This document shows, one piece after another, positions 16,043 through 23,563 of a DNA stretch of 33,996 nt. This stretch comes from Legionellales bacterium (lineage in GTDB: Bacteria > Pseudomonadota > Gammaproteobacteria > JAGOUN01). Where the stretch lies: the NCBI GenBank assembly GCA_027486005.1, contig JAIXPZ010000051.1:1-33996 (forward strand). Direction: 5' to 3'. Both the position numbers and the translations under genes were made by a program. The number at the start of each line of letters is the position of its first letter. The first letter of the stretch is position 1. The notes below the pieces were generated by a model. The model made no database searches, was not told the origin of the DNA, and saw only the letters and a program-made list of their open reading frames with translations.

Positions 16043-16349
16043 TGTTTGGTGGGTGAATTTTGATCCTTCTATGGGCGGCGAAATACAAAAAATAAGACCT
16101 GCAGTTATAGTGAGTAATAATGCATTTAATGACATTATGAATCGCGTGCAAGTTGTCCCTTTAACCAGCAACATTGAGCGATGTTATCCGTGCGAAGCTT
16201 ACGTTGAAATAGAAGGGCGTAAAAGCAAAGCAATGGCGGATCAGTTGGTCACAGTCAGTAAGTTGCGCTTTAAAACCAAAATAGGCCGAGTATCGGCACA
16301 GCATCTTGAAGATATAGAGGGTGCAATTAAAGTCCAATTGGGTTTGTAA
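16029..16349 (+). CDS. MazF/PemK-type endoribonuclease toxin
   Basis: The 106-residue protein has the whole MazF pattern: R-G-D-V-W-W-V-N-F at residues 3-11, G-G-E-I-Q-K-I-R-P-A-V-I-V-S-N-N with the catalytic Arg, V-V-P-L-T-S with the catalytic Thr/Ser, and the closing D-Q-L-V-T-V-S-K-L-R and L-E-D-I-E-G-A-I segments. MazF toxins cleave single-stranded mRNA at short motifs. I choose ATG 16029 because GGAG lies 9 bp before it and family members start right at R-G-D; upstream in-frame TTG 16014 and ATG 16020 are possible. Confidence 0.9.
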   Translation: MQRGDVWWVNFDPSMGGEIQKIRPAVIVSNNAFNDIMNRVQVVPLTSNIERCYPCEAYVEIEGRKSKAMADQLVTVSKLRFKTKIGRVSAQHLEDIEGAIKVQLGL

Positions 16350-16355
16350 TCAATC

Positions 16356-16477
16356 GCCCTGTTCCGCAAAATATCACACGATATTTTTACGAATGGCCTT
16401 TAGGATGTTTTTTTTGCGCCTTTGCATGATTGTGGCAGTAAATTTATCGTTGGCCTCTTGTAGCTACTGGCAGTCGC
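16356..16477 (+). repeat. Direct repeat, copy C, after the MazF pair
   Basis: It starts gccctgttccgcaaaatatc (26 of 27 bases identical to copy A) and ends tactggcagtcgc like the other copies. Its middle is longer and diverged. It fills most of the 16350-16491 gap. Confidence 0.72.
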
Positions 16478-16491
16478 ACTCTTAAATTCAA

Positions 16492-16794
16492 TTAGGGTCT
16501 GCCCAAAAGAACTCTACTAGATTCAATATGCTTTTTAAAATTCTCTGAAATAGCATTCCAATCAACTAAATCAACAGAATAAGGTAATGCGGAGTTATCA
16601 AAGGCTTCTGCCATCGCTGTCAAAACTATATCGGGAAGAGTCTCGCCATGTTGATCAAATAGTAAATCAAGATCAGAAAATTTTCTTGCTTTATTTTGTG
16701 CGCGTGAACCAAACACCCACACCGTGGTGTTTTCAGGCAGATAATTATTTAAAATTTCATGAACAATAGGCAAGTGATCTTCCGAAATTACCAC
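16492..16794 (-). CDS. mntA: MntA-type nucleotidyltransferase antitoxin
   Basis: The 100-residue minimal nucleotidyltransferase has the exact G-S-x10-D-x-D motif (G29, S30, D41, D43) and a later V-D-L-V-D that can supply the third acidic residue. MntA antitoxins add AMP groups to a tyrosine of the HepT toxin and so silence it. The gene overlaps the HEPN gene by 7 bp and follows it, as in the HepT/MntA pairs known from Shewanella. Confidence 0.87.
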   Translation of the reverse strand: MVISEDHLPIVHEILNNYLPENTTVWVFGSRAQNKARKFSDLDLLFDQHGETLPDIVLTAMAEAFDNSALPYSVDLVDWNAISENFKKHIESSRVLLGRP

Positions 16795-17210
16795 TTTTTT
16801 ATTTGCTCCTCTAAATGTTCACTCAAATAGAGCGCTTCTTGTAAAAATTGAGGAACAATTTTTAATACGCTGTTCGCTTTATCTTCATCATAGGTATGAC
16901 TAGTAATATTGCGTTTTTCACGATAGTTTATCCACGTAGCCCAGTCATGTAACAATAAATTTCGCTCGCAGGCAGTTCTGATTAAGGTCGGAAAAGACAT
17001 CTGCTCAATCTCATCTGCGCTGGCCTCTGTCATTTTTAAGTAGCGCCGTAAAAATTTACCACACAACTCATAGGTATATTCAAATCGTTGAATACAAGAA
17101 TCCCGTACAAACTCATCTGTTGGTGTTAAGCTGAGTTTTTCAACCGCGCGCGCTAAAGAGCTAATCGCTTTGTTCAAGGCAAATGTATCTAGCAAAGGCT
17201 TTTTATTCAT
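16788..17210 (-). CDS. hepT: HepT-type HEPN ribonuclease toxin
   Basis: The 140-residue helical protein contains R100-N-I-T-S-H105-T-Y107, an exact R-x4-H-x-Y motif: Arg and His form the HEPN RNase site and the Tyr is the AMPylation target of MntA. It belongs to the nucleotidyltransferase-substrate-binding (HI0074-like) group. The frame extends to a TTG at 17225, but the -10 box lies across that codon, so ATG at 17210 is the better start. With that start the transcript would be nearly leaderless. Confidence 0.87.
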   Translation of the reverse strand: MNKKPLLDTFALNKAISSLARAVEKLSLTPTDEFVRDSCIQRFEYTYELCGKFLRRYLKMTEASADEIEQMSFPTLIRTACERNLLLHDWATWINYREKRNITSHTYDEDKANSVLKIVPQFLQEALYLSEHLEEQIKKW

Positions 17211-17216
17211 AACGTT

Positions 17217-17245
17217 GTTATACAATGGCTAGATTTTGTTTTCAA
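17217..17245 (-). promoter_or_regulatory. Promoter of hepT-mntA
   Basis: On the minus strand TTGAAA (17245-17240) and TATAAC (17222-17217) are 17 bp apart. The first base of the ATG (17210) is 7 bp after the -10, which is where transcription would start. Confidence 0.55.
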
Positions 17246-17350
17246 TAGTCTAATTTGTGGAGCAGGGCAGGCAACAAGGCGCAGCACCCACTTTCCGTTT
17301 GCTTGATTATCTTGTAGAATCATTTCCCTCTGTATTGAACTGGCCTAAAT

Positions 17351-18094
17351 ATGCGAATCCCTTTAATTGCGGGTAATTGGAAAATGCACGGTTCACGTGC
17401 TTTTGTTGCTCAGATTTTACCTGCTTTAGCGGCGAGCGCTTCATCTTCGGTCGAAGTGGCGGTTTTTCCTCCTTTTGTGTTTCTCCCGCAAGCCCAAGTA
17501 TTGTTAGAGGGAAGTAGCGTTAAGTTGGGAGCGCAGAATATGAATGCGCATGACCAAGGCGCTTTTACCGGTGAAATATCCGCGGCGATGCTTAAAGAAT
17601 GCGCTTGTGAATATGTATTGATCGGTCATTCTGAGCGACGCGAAGGTTATTATGAGACGGATGAGTCTTGTATGCAAAAGACACTGGCTGCGCAGTTGGC
17701 TGGGTTAACTCCTATGCTGTGCATTGGGGAAACATTAGAAGAGTATGAGCAAGGCAAAACATTTGAAGTGCTAGAGCGCCAACTTTCGGCGATCTTTCAT
17801 GAGTCAAAAATTAATCCAGCGCCTATGGTATTGGCTTACGAGCCGGTCTGGGCGATTGGCACGGGGAAAACGGCCACCCCAGAATTAGCGCAAACGGTGC
17901 ACGCTTTTATTCGTGAAAAGTTGGCGGGATGGCTAGGTCATGCCGTGGCGCAAAGAATGCGAATTTTATATGGTGGTAGTGTAAAACCTGATAATGCGGC
18001 GCGATTATTGTCACAACCTGATATTGATGGGGCTTTAGTAGGAGGTGCTTCGCTACTAGCGGAGTCGTTTATTCAAATTATTAATGCGGTGTAA
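17351..18094 (+). CDS. tpiA: Triosephosphate isomerase
   Basis: TpiA interconverts dihydroxyacetone phosphate and glyceraldehyde 3-phosphate in the cytosol (glycolysis and gluconeogenesis). All active-site motifs are present in the 247-residue protein: A-G-N-W-K11-M-H-G, I-G-H93-S-E-R-R, A-Y-E164-P-V-W-A-I-G-T-G-K (catalytic Glu and the mobile loop), and Y-G-G-S-V-K-P with G-A-L-V-G-G-A-S-L for phosphate binding. Length is normal for bacteria. It heads the conserved tpiA-secG-tRNA-Leu-nuo order; secG follows after 48 bp occupied by a palindromic repeat. Confidence 0.97.
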   Translation: MRIPLIAGNWKMHGSRAFVAQILPALAASASSSVEVAVFPPFVFLPQAQVLLEGSSVKLGAQNMNAHDQGAFTGEISAAMLKECACEYVLIGHSERREGYYETDESCMQKTLAAQLAGLTPMLCIGETLEEYEQGKTFEVLERQLSAIFHESKINPAPMVLAYEPVWAIGTGKTATPELAQTVHAFIREKLAGWLGHAVAQRMRILYGGSVKPDNAARLLSQPDIDGALVGGASLLAESFIQIINAV

Positions 18095-18096
18095 AT

Positions 18097-18122
18097 GTAG
18101 GGGCGGGTCTTGTACCCGCCCT
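18097..18122. repeat. GTAGGGGC-family palindromic repeat, tpiA-secG gap
   Basis: Perfect 8-bp arms gggcgggt (18101-18108) and acccgccc (18114-18121) enclose cttgt. This is the best-formed member of the family and can serve as its type copy. Confidence 0.85.
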
Positions 18123-18142
18123 GAAGTTATGAGGAAATAGCG

Positions 18143-18475
18143 ATGGGCGTACAAATTATTTTGATTTTTCATATATTAATTGCGATTAGTTTGATTGCAT
18201 TGGTATTAATCCAGCAGGGCAAGGGCGCTGCCATGGGTGCTGCATTTGGCAGTGGGGCGTCTGGCACAGTATTTGGCAGCCGTGGTTCGCGCGGCTTTTT
18301 GTATAAACTGACAGGCAGCTTGGCCATTGCCTTTTTCGCGACGAGTATTATATTGACCTATCTTGCAGCGCACAGTGTCGCTGATGCGCAAAAAGAAGAT
18401 GATATCCCTGGGTTAACTATTCCTGTGAAACAGGTAAACTCAGCTCCTGCAGCGCCTATTAAGCCGAGTGTGTAA
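18143..18475 (+). CDS. secG: Sec translocon subunit SecG
   Basis: SecG is the small inner-membrane subunit of the SecYEG protein-export channel. The 110-residue protein has the family layout: a first membrane helix (about 3-22), the conserved L-I-Q-Q-G-K-G-A-A-M-G-A-A-F-G-S-G loop with S-G-T-V-F-G-S-R-G, a second helix (about 52-74), and a low-complexity Ala/Pro tail. A GAGGAA site lies about 7 bp before ATG 18143. Its place between tpiA and tRNA-Leu is conserved in gammaproteobacteria. Confidence 0.95.
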   Translation: MGVQIILIFHILIAISLIALVLIQQGKGAAMGAAFGSGASGTVFGSRGSRGFLYKLTGSLAIAFFATSIILTYLAAHSVADAQKEDDIPGLTIPVKQVNSAPAAPIKPSV

Positions 18476-18523
18476 AACGCTATTATCGTGTTATACTTTA
18501 AGCAGTAAAAAAGGGGGCGGGTT

Positions 18524-18727
18524 ATGTTAGCTGCGTCGGCGAACGACTTAGTATTGACCAAAAAAGAATTAGAGCTAGCGATTGAAGAAGTACGCAAAGA
18601 GATCGTAGTGCTTCGTTATGATACTTTGAAATTTATAGTATGGACTGGGATTGCTGTTGTTATCGCTCTTGGTGGCATGATGGCCAGTTTGGCGGCTATG
18701 ATTGCCAAAGGTTTTCACTGGTTTTAG
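18524..18727 (+). CDS. Small coiled-coil membrane protein, DUF1640-like
   Basis: The 67-residue protein has a charged helix (about 11-33: L-T-K-K-E-L-E-L-A-I-E-E-V-R-K-E) followed by one membrane helix (about 38-62). This layout recalls the C-terminal end of DUF1640/CCDC90-type proteins, but it is too short to be sure. A G-rich ribosome-binding site precedes ATG 18524. It lies 48 bp after secG and just before tRNA-Leu. The function is unknown; it could be the remnant of a longer protein. Confidence 0.65.
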   Translation: MLAASANDLVLTKKELELAIEEVRKEIVVLRYDTLKFIVWTGIAVVIALGGMMASLAAMIAKGFHWF

Positions 18728-18743
18728 TGATCGTTAAAATTAT

Positions 18744-18828
18744 GTCGAAGTGGTGGAATTGGTAGACACGCCGTCTTGAGGGGGCGGTGGCGCAAGCTGT
18801 GCGGGTTCGAGTCCCGCTTTCGACACCA
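18744..18828 (+). tRNA. tRNA-Leu (anticodon GAG)
   Basis: The 85-nt sequence folds as a class II tRNA with CCA encoded. The acceptor stem is gtcgaag with tttcgac; the D-arm gtggtggaattggtagacac is the usual Leu form. The anticodon stem ccgtc/ggcgg holds loop ttgaggg with GAG. A long variable arm and T-arm gcgggttcgagtcccgc follow. The position after secG is conserved. Confidence 0.96.
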
Positions 18829-18841
18829 AATTAAAAAAATT

Positions 18842-18866
18842 GTAGGGGTGAGTGGTGCTCGCTCTT
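18842..18866. repeat. GTAGGGGC-family repeat before nuoA
   Basis: It starts gtaggggtgagtggtgctcg. It resembles the 20407 copy with several changes and a weaker stem. It lies between tRNA-Leu and nuoA, in the leader of the nuo operon. Confidence 0.65.
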
Positions 18867-18891
18867 CTTAAACAAAGAATGACATAGAATT

Positions 18892-19248
18892 ATGCTAGAA
18901 AACTATTTTTCCATTCTCGTTTTTATTGCCATCGGTTTTGCGATAGGCATTGCTTTACCTATTCTTGCTTGGTTCATCAGCCCAAAATCACCTAATCAAG
19001 CGAAAAATGCCGCTTACGAATGCGGGTTTGATCCTGTTGGTACGGCACGCTTGCCGTTTGATGTGCGATTTTATTTAGTCGCTATCTTATTCATTGTGTT
19101 TGATTTAGAAACTGCTTTTCTTGTGCCTTGGGCAGTGGTATTTCGCCATCTTGGTGGGTGGGGAATGATTAGTATGGCGGTTTTTTTGGGAATATTAGTC
19201 GTTGGCTTTATTTATGAGTGGAAAAAAGGTGGATTAGAATGGGAATAA
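18892..19248 (+). CDS. nuoA: NADH-quinone oxidoreductase subunit A
   Basis: NuoA is a small membrane subunit of complex I at the junction with the peripheral arm. The 118-residue protein has three membrane helices (about 7-28, 62-84, 90-110) and the conserved loop [20 protein letters not shown] followed by [14 protein letters not shown]. It starts the 14-cistron nuo cluster and overlaps nuoB by 10 bp. Confidence 0.96.
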   Translation: MLENYFSILVFIAIGFAIGIALPILAWFISPKSPNQAKNAAYECGFDPVGTARLPFDVRFYLVAILFIVFDLETAFLVPWAVVFRHLGGWGMISMAVFLGILVVGFIYEWKKGGLEWE

Positions 19249-19727
19249 AAACCGGCCACCCTGGCTTTATTACTACCACAGTCGATCAAATTCTCGATTG
19301 GGCACGTACTGGTTCTTTGTGGCCGATGACGTTTGGATTGGCGTGTTGTGCGGTTGAGATGATGCATGCGGGGGCGAATCGTTACGATCTAGATCGTTTT
19401 GGCGTGATATTTCGACCTAGCCCGAGACAATCGGATGTGATGATTGTTGCAGGCACCTTATGTAACAAAATGGCGCCAGCATTACGACAAGTGTATGATC
19501 AAATGGCCGAACCTAAATGGGTGATTTCCATGGGATCCTGCGCCAATGGCGGTGGTTATTATCACTATTCTTATTCAGTGGTGCGGGGATGTGATCGCAT
19601 TGTACCCGTTGATATTTATGTTCCAGGTTGCCCTCCAACGGCAGAAGCGCTGATTTATGGCGTATTACAGTTGCAAAATAAAATTAAACGCAAGACAGTT
19701 TTGTCGCGTAAAGAGCAGAAAAAATGA
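19239..19727 (+). CDS. nuoB: NADH-quinone oxidoreductase subunit B
   Basis: NuoB carries the terminal 4Fe-4S cluster N2 that passes electrons to quinone. All four ligands are visible in the 162-residue protein: C36 and C37 (in L-A-C-C-A-V-E-M), C101 (M-G-S-C-A) and C131 ([10 protein letters not shown]). I use ATG 19239, which has AGGTGGA just upstream; a GTG at 19218 in the same frame would add seven unlikely residues. Its end overlaps nuoC by 4 bp (ATGA). Confidence 0.96.
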   Translation: MGIKTGHPGFITTTVDQILDWARTGSLWPMTFGLACCAVEMMHAGANRYDLDRFGVIFRPSPRQSDVMIVAGTLCNKMAPALRQVYDQMAEPKWVISMGSCANGGGYYHYSYSVVRGCDRIVPVDIYVPGCPPTAEALIYGVLQLQNKIKRKTVLSRKEQKK

Positions 19728-20404
19728 CAGAATCCGTCACACTCGCTATTCATTTACGGGAACGTTTTTCCGGCGTATTAGTAGAATGCCGTGAAGCGCA
19801 GGATGAAGTGACCATTGTTTTAGCGGCAGCCGATTTAAAAGAGACCTGCCTCGCATTACGCGATGAACCTGCGTTTGAATTTAAACAATTGATGGATGTA
19901 ACCGTCGTTGATTATCTCACTTACGGTAAGGCAGAATGGGAAACACAATCGGCAACGTCCGAAGGTTTCGATCGTGCGGTGTCATCAAATCCATCGTTGG
20001 CCGATGTAGTGGCGACCGGTTGGTCGCCCTCCGAAAAAGAACGTTTCTCTGTCGTTTACCATCTACTATCGTTGACCAACAATCAACGCCTACGCATCAA
20101 AGTAAATTTACGTGAAGTTGATTTGGTTATTCCTACTGTTGTGAATATCTGGCCCTCCGCGAATTGGTTTGAGCGCGAAGCCTACGATTTATTTGGCGTA
20201 TTTTTTACAGATCATCCTGATTTACGTCGAATACTTACGGATTATGGTTTTGTTGGACATCCTTTCCGCAAAGATTTTCCGCTCAGTGGTCACGTTGAAG
20301 TGCGTTACGATGCAGCGCAAGGGCGAGTCATTTATGAACCAGTAGATATTGAACCACGCATACTCGTGCCCAAAGTAATACGCGAAGATAATCAATATAA
20401 ATAA
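19724..20404 (+). CDS. nuoC: NADH-quinone oxidoreductase subunit C, with an internal repeat element
   Basis: NuoC (30-kDa subunit) is part of the peripheral arm next to the quinone site. The 226-residue protein has the usual [30 protein letters not shown] and [22 protein letters not shown] motifs. Residues 95-102 (V-V-A-T-G-W-S-P) are encoded by a palindromic repeat (20006-20030) lying in the variable loop just before R-F-S-V-V-Y-H. The reading frame stays open, so the protein is likely functional. It is not fused to NuoD, unlike in E. coli. Confidence 0.95.
   Translation: MTESVTLAIHLRERFSGVLVECREAQDEVTIVLAAADLKETCLALRDEPAFEFKQLMDVTVVDYLTYGKAEWETQSATSEGFDRAVSSNPSLADVVATGWSPSEKERFSVVYHLLSLTNNQRLRIKVNLREVDLVIPTVVNIWPSANWFEREAYDLFGVFFTDHPDLRRILTDYGFVGHPFRKDFPLSGHVEVRYDAAQGRVIYEPVDIEPRILVPKVIREDNQYK
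20006..20030. repeat. GTAGGGGC-family palindromic repeat inside nuoC
   Basis: It begins gtagtggcgaccggttggtc, with perfect arms ggcgacc (20011-20017) and ggtcgcc (20022-20028). It is read in the frame starting GTA. The same hairpin core lies between genes at 5366-5381. Confidence 0.8.
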
Positions 20405-20406
20405 AT

Positions 20407-20430
20407 GTAGGGGCGAGTGGCGCTCGCCCT
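20407..20430. repeat. GTAGGGGC-family palindromic repeat, nuoC-nuoD gap
   Basis: It begins gtaggggcgagtggcgctcg. Arms gggcgag and ctcgccc enclose tggcg. It takes up more than half of the 46-bp gap between nuoC and nuoD. Confidence 0.8.
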
Positions 20431-20450
20431 CATAAAACGGTAAAAAAACT

Positions 20451-21704
20451 ATGCCAGAAATAAAAAGTTACACGCTAAATTTTGGCCCCCAACATCCTGC
20501 CGCGCACGGTGTTCTACGTTTAATTTTAGAATTAGATGGCGAAATAGTATTAAATGCTGATCCACATGTGGGTTTGTTGCATCGTGCTACTGAAAAATTG
20601 GTAGAAACGAAACCCTATAACCAAAGCATTGGTTACATGGATAGACTCGATTACGTTTCGATGATGTGTAATGAGCATGCTTACGTATTAGCCATTGAAA
20701 AATTATTAGGCGTGCAAGTTCCTGAGCGCGCACAATATATTCGCGTGATGTTTGATGAAATCACCCGCATTTTAAATCATTTATTATGGTTAGGCGCGAA
20801 CGGCCTAGATTTGGGTGCGATGAGTATGTTTCTTTATACCTTTCGCGAGCGTGAAGATTTAATGGATTGTTATGAAGCGGTTTCAGGTGCGCGTATGCAT
20901 GCGACGTATTATCGTCCTGGGGGTGTACACCGCGATCTTCCCATGCGAATGCCACAATATAATGCTTCATTTGCACGTAGTGAACGTGAAGTGAATGCGA
21001 TGAATGAGGCACGTCAAGGCTCTTTAATAGATTTTATTGATGATTTTGCGCGACGTTTCCCCAAATGTATTGATGAATATGAAACCTTGTTAACAGACAA
21101 TCGTATTTGGAAGCAGCGCACCGTCGATATTGGCGTCGTTTCTGCAGAGCGTGCAATACAGTTAGGATTTACCGGCCCTATGTTGCGTGGTTCAGGTGTT
21201 GCTTGGGATTTACGTAAAAAACAACCTTATGAAGTGTACGATAAATTGCAATTTGAAATTCCTGTTGGTAAGAATGGCGATTGTTATGATCGTTATTTAG
21301 TGCGTGTTGAAGAAATGCGCCAGTCCAATCAAATTATTCAACAATGCGTCGATTGGTTACGTGAGAATCCAGGGCCAGTTTTGGCTGATCATCATAAAGT
21401 GACACCGCCATCGCGGGTTAATATGAAAAGCAACATGGAATCATTGATTCATCATTTTAAATTATTTACCGAAGGTTTTTGTGTTCCTGAGGGCGAAGTT
21501 TATTCCGCTATAGAACATCCTAAAGGTGAGTTTGGAATTTATTTGGTCTCTGATGGTGCGAATAAACCCTATCGTTTAAAAGTGCGTGCGGCAGGATTTT
21601 CACATTTAGCGAGTTTAAATGAAATGTGCCGCGGTCATATGCTGGCTGACGTCGTGGCTATTTTGTCTAGCCAGGATATTGTTTTTGGAGAAATTGATCG
21701 ATGA
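20451..21704 (+). CDS. nuoD: NADH-quinone oxidoreductase subunit D
   Basis: NuoD (49-kDa subunit) forms most of the quinone-binding pocket. The 417-residue protein shows G-P-Q-H-P-A-A-H19-G-V-L-R-L and M-D-R-L-D-Y68-V-S-M; by family comparison H19 and Y68 are the quinone-contacting His and Tyr. It also has the conserved Y-R-P-G-G-V and the C-terminal [23 protein letters not shown] and F-G-E-I-D-R ending. The length is normal. A short inverted repeat (gatgctc/gagcatc, 21703-21743) lies in the gap to nuoE. Confidence 0.97.
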   Translation: MPEIKSYTLNFGPQHPAAHGVLRLILELDGEIVLNADPHVGLLHRATEKLVETKPYNQSIGYMDRLDYVSMMCNEHAYVLAIEKLLGVQVPERAQYIRVMFDEITRILNHLLWLGANGLDLGAMSMFLYTFREREDLMDCYEAVSGARMHATYYRPGGVHRDLPMRMPQYNASFARSEREVNAMNEARQGSLIDFIDDFARRFPKCIDEYETLLTDNRIWKQRTVDIGVVSAERAIQLGFTGPMLRGSGVAWDLRKKQPYEVYDKLQFEIPVGKNGDCYDRYLVRVEEMRQSNQIIQQCVDWLRENPGPVLADHHKVTPPSRVNMKSNMESLIHHFKLFTEGFCVPEGEVYSAIEHPKGEFGIYLVSDGANKPYRLKVRAAGFSHLASLNEMCRGHMLADVVAILSSQDIVFGEIDR

Positions 21705-21765
21705 TGCTCATCAGCTTTTATAAAGTAAAATCTATCGAGCATCAAAAAAAGCAAATGGTGGTTGT

Positions 21766-22257
21766 ATGAATATTTTGTCTCACGAAATCTGCAATGAGAT
21801 TGATCAATGGACAGCGAAATTTCCTAAGGATAAAAAACAATCGGCTGTTTTAGCGGCATTGCATATTGTGCAGAATCATAATGATGGTTGGTTACGACGT
21901 GAGTTATTAGATGCCGTGGCGGATTATTTAGAAATCCCCAAAATGGCGGTGTATGAAGTTGCCAGTTTTTATAGTATGTTTGATTTAAAAGAAACGGGTA
22001 AATACAAAATTAATGTGTGTACCAATATTTCCTGTTTATTACGTGGTTCAGAAGGTGTTGTGAAACATTTTGAAAAACGCTTAGGCATCTCTTTAGGTGA
22101 AACAACCCCCGATGGTAAATTCACGTTACGTGAAGTGGAATGTTTAGCGGCATGTGTCAATGCGCCAGTGTGCCAAGTGCTGTGTAAAGGCAAGGGTGAT
22201 TATCAAGTGGATTTAACGCCAGAAAAAATTGATACTTTATTGGAGGGCTTAAAATGA
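21766..22257 (+). CDS. nuoE: NADH-quinone oxidoreductase subunit E
   Basis: NuoE (24-kDa, thioredoxin-like) holds the 2Fe-2S cluster N1a in the NADH-oxidising tip of complex I. The four ligands are C85 and C90 (C-T-N-I-S-C) and C126 and C130 (C-L-A-A-C). The 163-residue length is typical. It overlaps nuoF by 4 bp (ATGA), so the NADH-dehydrogenase subunits are made together. Confidence 0.96.
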   Translation: MNILSHEICNEIDQWTAKFPKDKKQSAVLAALHIVQNHNDGWLRRELLDAVADYLEIPKMAVYEVASFYSMFDLKETGKYKINVCTNISCLLRGSEGVVKHFEKRLGISLGETTPDGKFTLREVECLAACVNAPVCQVLCKGKGDYQVDLTPEKIDTLLEGLK

Positions 22258-23531
22258 CTGTTCCTCTTTTAAATCAAGTGTGTTATCGCACGCTTCATCT
22301 CGATCAACCTTGGTTGCTGTCTAGTTATGAAAGCATAGGCGGATATTCTGTTTGGAAAAAAATTCTTGCAGAAAAAACTCCACCGGCAGAGCTTCTCGAA
22401 AAAATCAAAACCTCTTCTTTGCGTGGCCGTGGCGGCGCTGGTTTCCCAACAGGAATCAAATGGAGTTTTATTAAACCTGAATCTCCTGGCCCTAAATATC
22501 TCTTATGTAATGCAGATGAAGGTGAACCAGGAACAGCGAAAGATAGAGATATTTTACGTTTCAACCCGCATCAACTCATTGAAGGTATTTGCATCGGTGC
22601 TTATATCATGGGAATAGATGTAGGCTATATTTATATTCGTGGCGAATTCGCCGAACCAATTGAACGTATTGAAGCGGCATTAACCGAAGCACGTCAAGCA
22701 GGGTATTTAGGGAATAATATTTTAAATTCAGAGTTCAGTTTGCAAATTCATCATGCACTTGGTGCAGGTTCTTATATTTGTGGTGAAGAAACTGCGATGA
22801 TGGAATCCTTGGAAGGTAAAAAAGGTCAGCCACGTTTCAAACCGCCTTTTCCAGCGAATTTTGGTCTTTATGGAAGACCCACCACCATTAACAATGTCGA
22901 AACATTTACGTCTGTTCCAGTGATTTTAGAGAAGGGCCCCGAATGGTTTTTAGGTTTGGGTAAACCGAATAATGGCGGCACAAAAATTTTTAGTGTCTCC
23001 GGTCATGTCAATAAACCCGGCAATTATGAAGTGCCATTAGGTACGCCATTCAAAACTTTACTCGAGTTAGCCGGTGGCATGAAAGACGGTCGAAAGCTTA
23101 AAGCAGTGATTCCTGGAGGCAGTTCAATGCCAGTTTTGCCAGCGGATATCATGATGGAAGTGGATATGGATTACGATTCACTGCAAAAAGCCGGTTCATC
23201 ACTGGGCTCAGGCGCAGTCATTGTCATGGATGAAACCACGTGTATGGTGAAAATGTTGGCGCGACTGTCGCGGTTTTATCAAGAAGAATCTTGTGGGCAA
23301 TGTACACCCTGTCGTGAAGGCACCGGGTGGTTAGCGCGATTAGTGACACGGATTGAAGAGGGTAAGGGACAACTGGGCGATGTTGATACCTTGCAACGCG
23401 CAGCGAAAAACATTGAAGGACGCACGATTTGCGCTTTTGGTGAAGCGGCAGCGTGGCCAGTGGGCGGCTTTTTGAAACATTTTCGTGAAGAATTTGATTA
23501 CCATATTAAACATAAAAAATGTAAAACGTAG
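22254..23531 (+). CDS. nuoF: NADH-quinone oxidoreductase subunit F
   Basis: NuoF (51-kDa) binds NADH and FMN and carries cluster N3. In the 425-residue protein the nucleotide-binding loop [10 protein letters not shown] begins at residue 58, A-D-E-G-E-P-G-T follows, and the 4Fe-4S ligands are C347, C350, C353 (C-G-Q-C-T-P-C) and C393. The TAG stop codon is bases 2-4 of a GTAG that opens a palindromic repeat, so the element appears to have supplied the present stop. Confidence 0.96.
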   Translation: MTVPLLNQVCYRTLHLDQPWLLSSYESIGGYSVWKKILAEKTPPAELLEKIKTSSLRGRGGAGFPTGIKWSFIKPESPGPKYLLCNADEGEPGTAKDRDILRFNPHQLIEGICIGAYIMGIDVGYIYIRGEFAEPIERIEAALTEARQAGYLGNNILNSEFSLQIHHALGAGSYICGEETAMMESLEGKKGQPRFKPPFPANFGLYGRPTTINNVETFTSVPVILEKGPEWFLGLGKPNNGGTKIFSVSGHVNKPGNYEVPLGTPFKTLLELAGGMKDGRKLKAVIPGGSSMPVLPADIMMEVDMDYDSLQKAGSSLGSGAVIVMDETTCMVKMLARLSRFYQEESCGQCTPCREGTGWLARLVTRIEEGKGQLGDVDTLQRAAKNIEGRTICAFGEAAAWPVGGFLKHFREEFDYHIKHKKCKT

Positions 23532-23552
23532 GAGCTGGTCTTGTACCTGCTC
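23528..23552. repeat. GTAGGGGC-family repeat at the nuoF stop
   Basis: It begins gtaggagctggtcttgtacc and has a weaker stem than the type copy. It overlaps the nuoF stop codon and ends 11 bp before nuoG. Confidence 0.75.
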
Positions 23553-23563
23553 AAAAGGAAATT

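Noticed and set aside
14808-16477. Integron attC sites around the toxin-antitoxin modules
   Set aside because: I could not find the RYYYAAC and GTTRRRY core pairs or the attC stem layout; no integrase gene is in the window.
18097-18122. Rho-independent terminator after tpiA
   Set aside because: The stem is good, but no T-tract follows and the same hairpin recurs inside genes, so it is better explained as a dispersed repeat.
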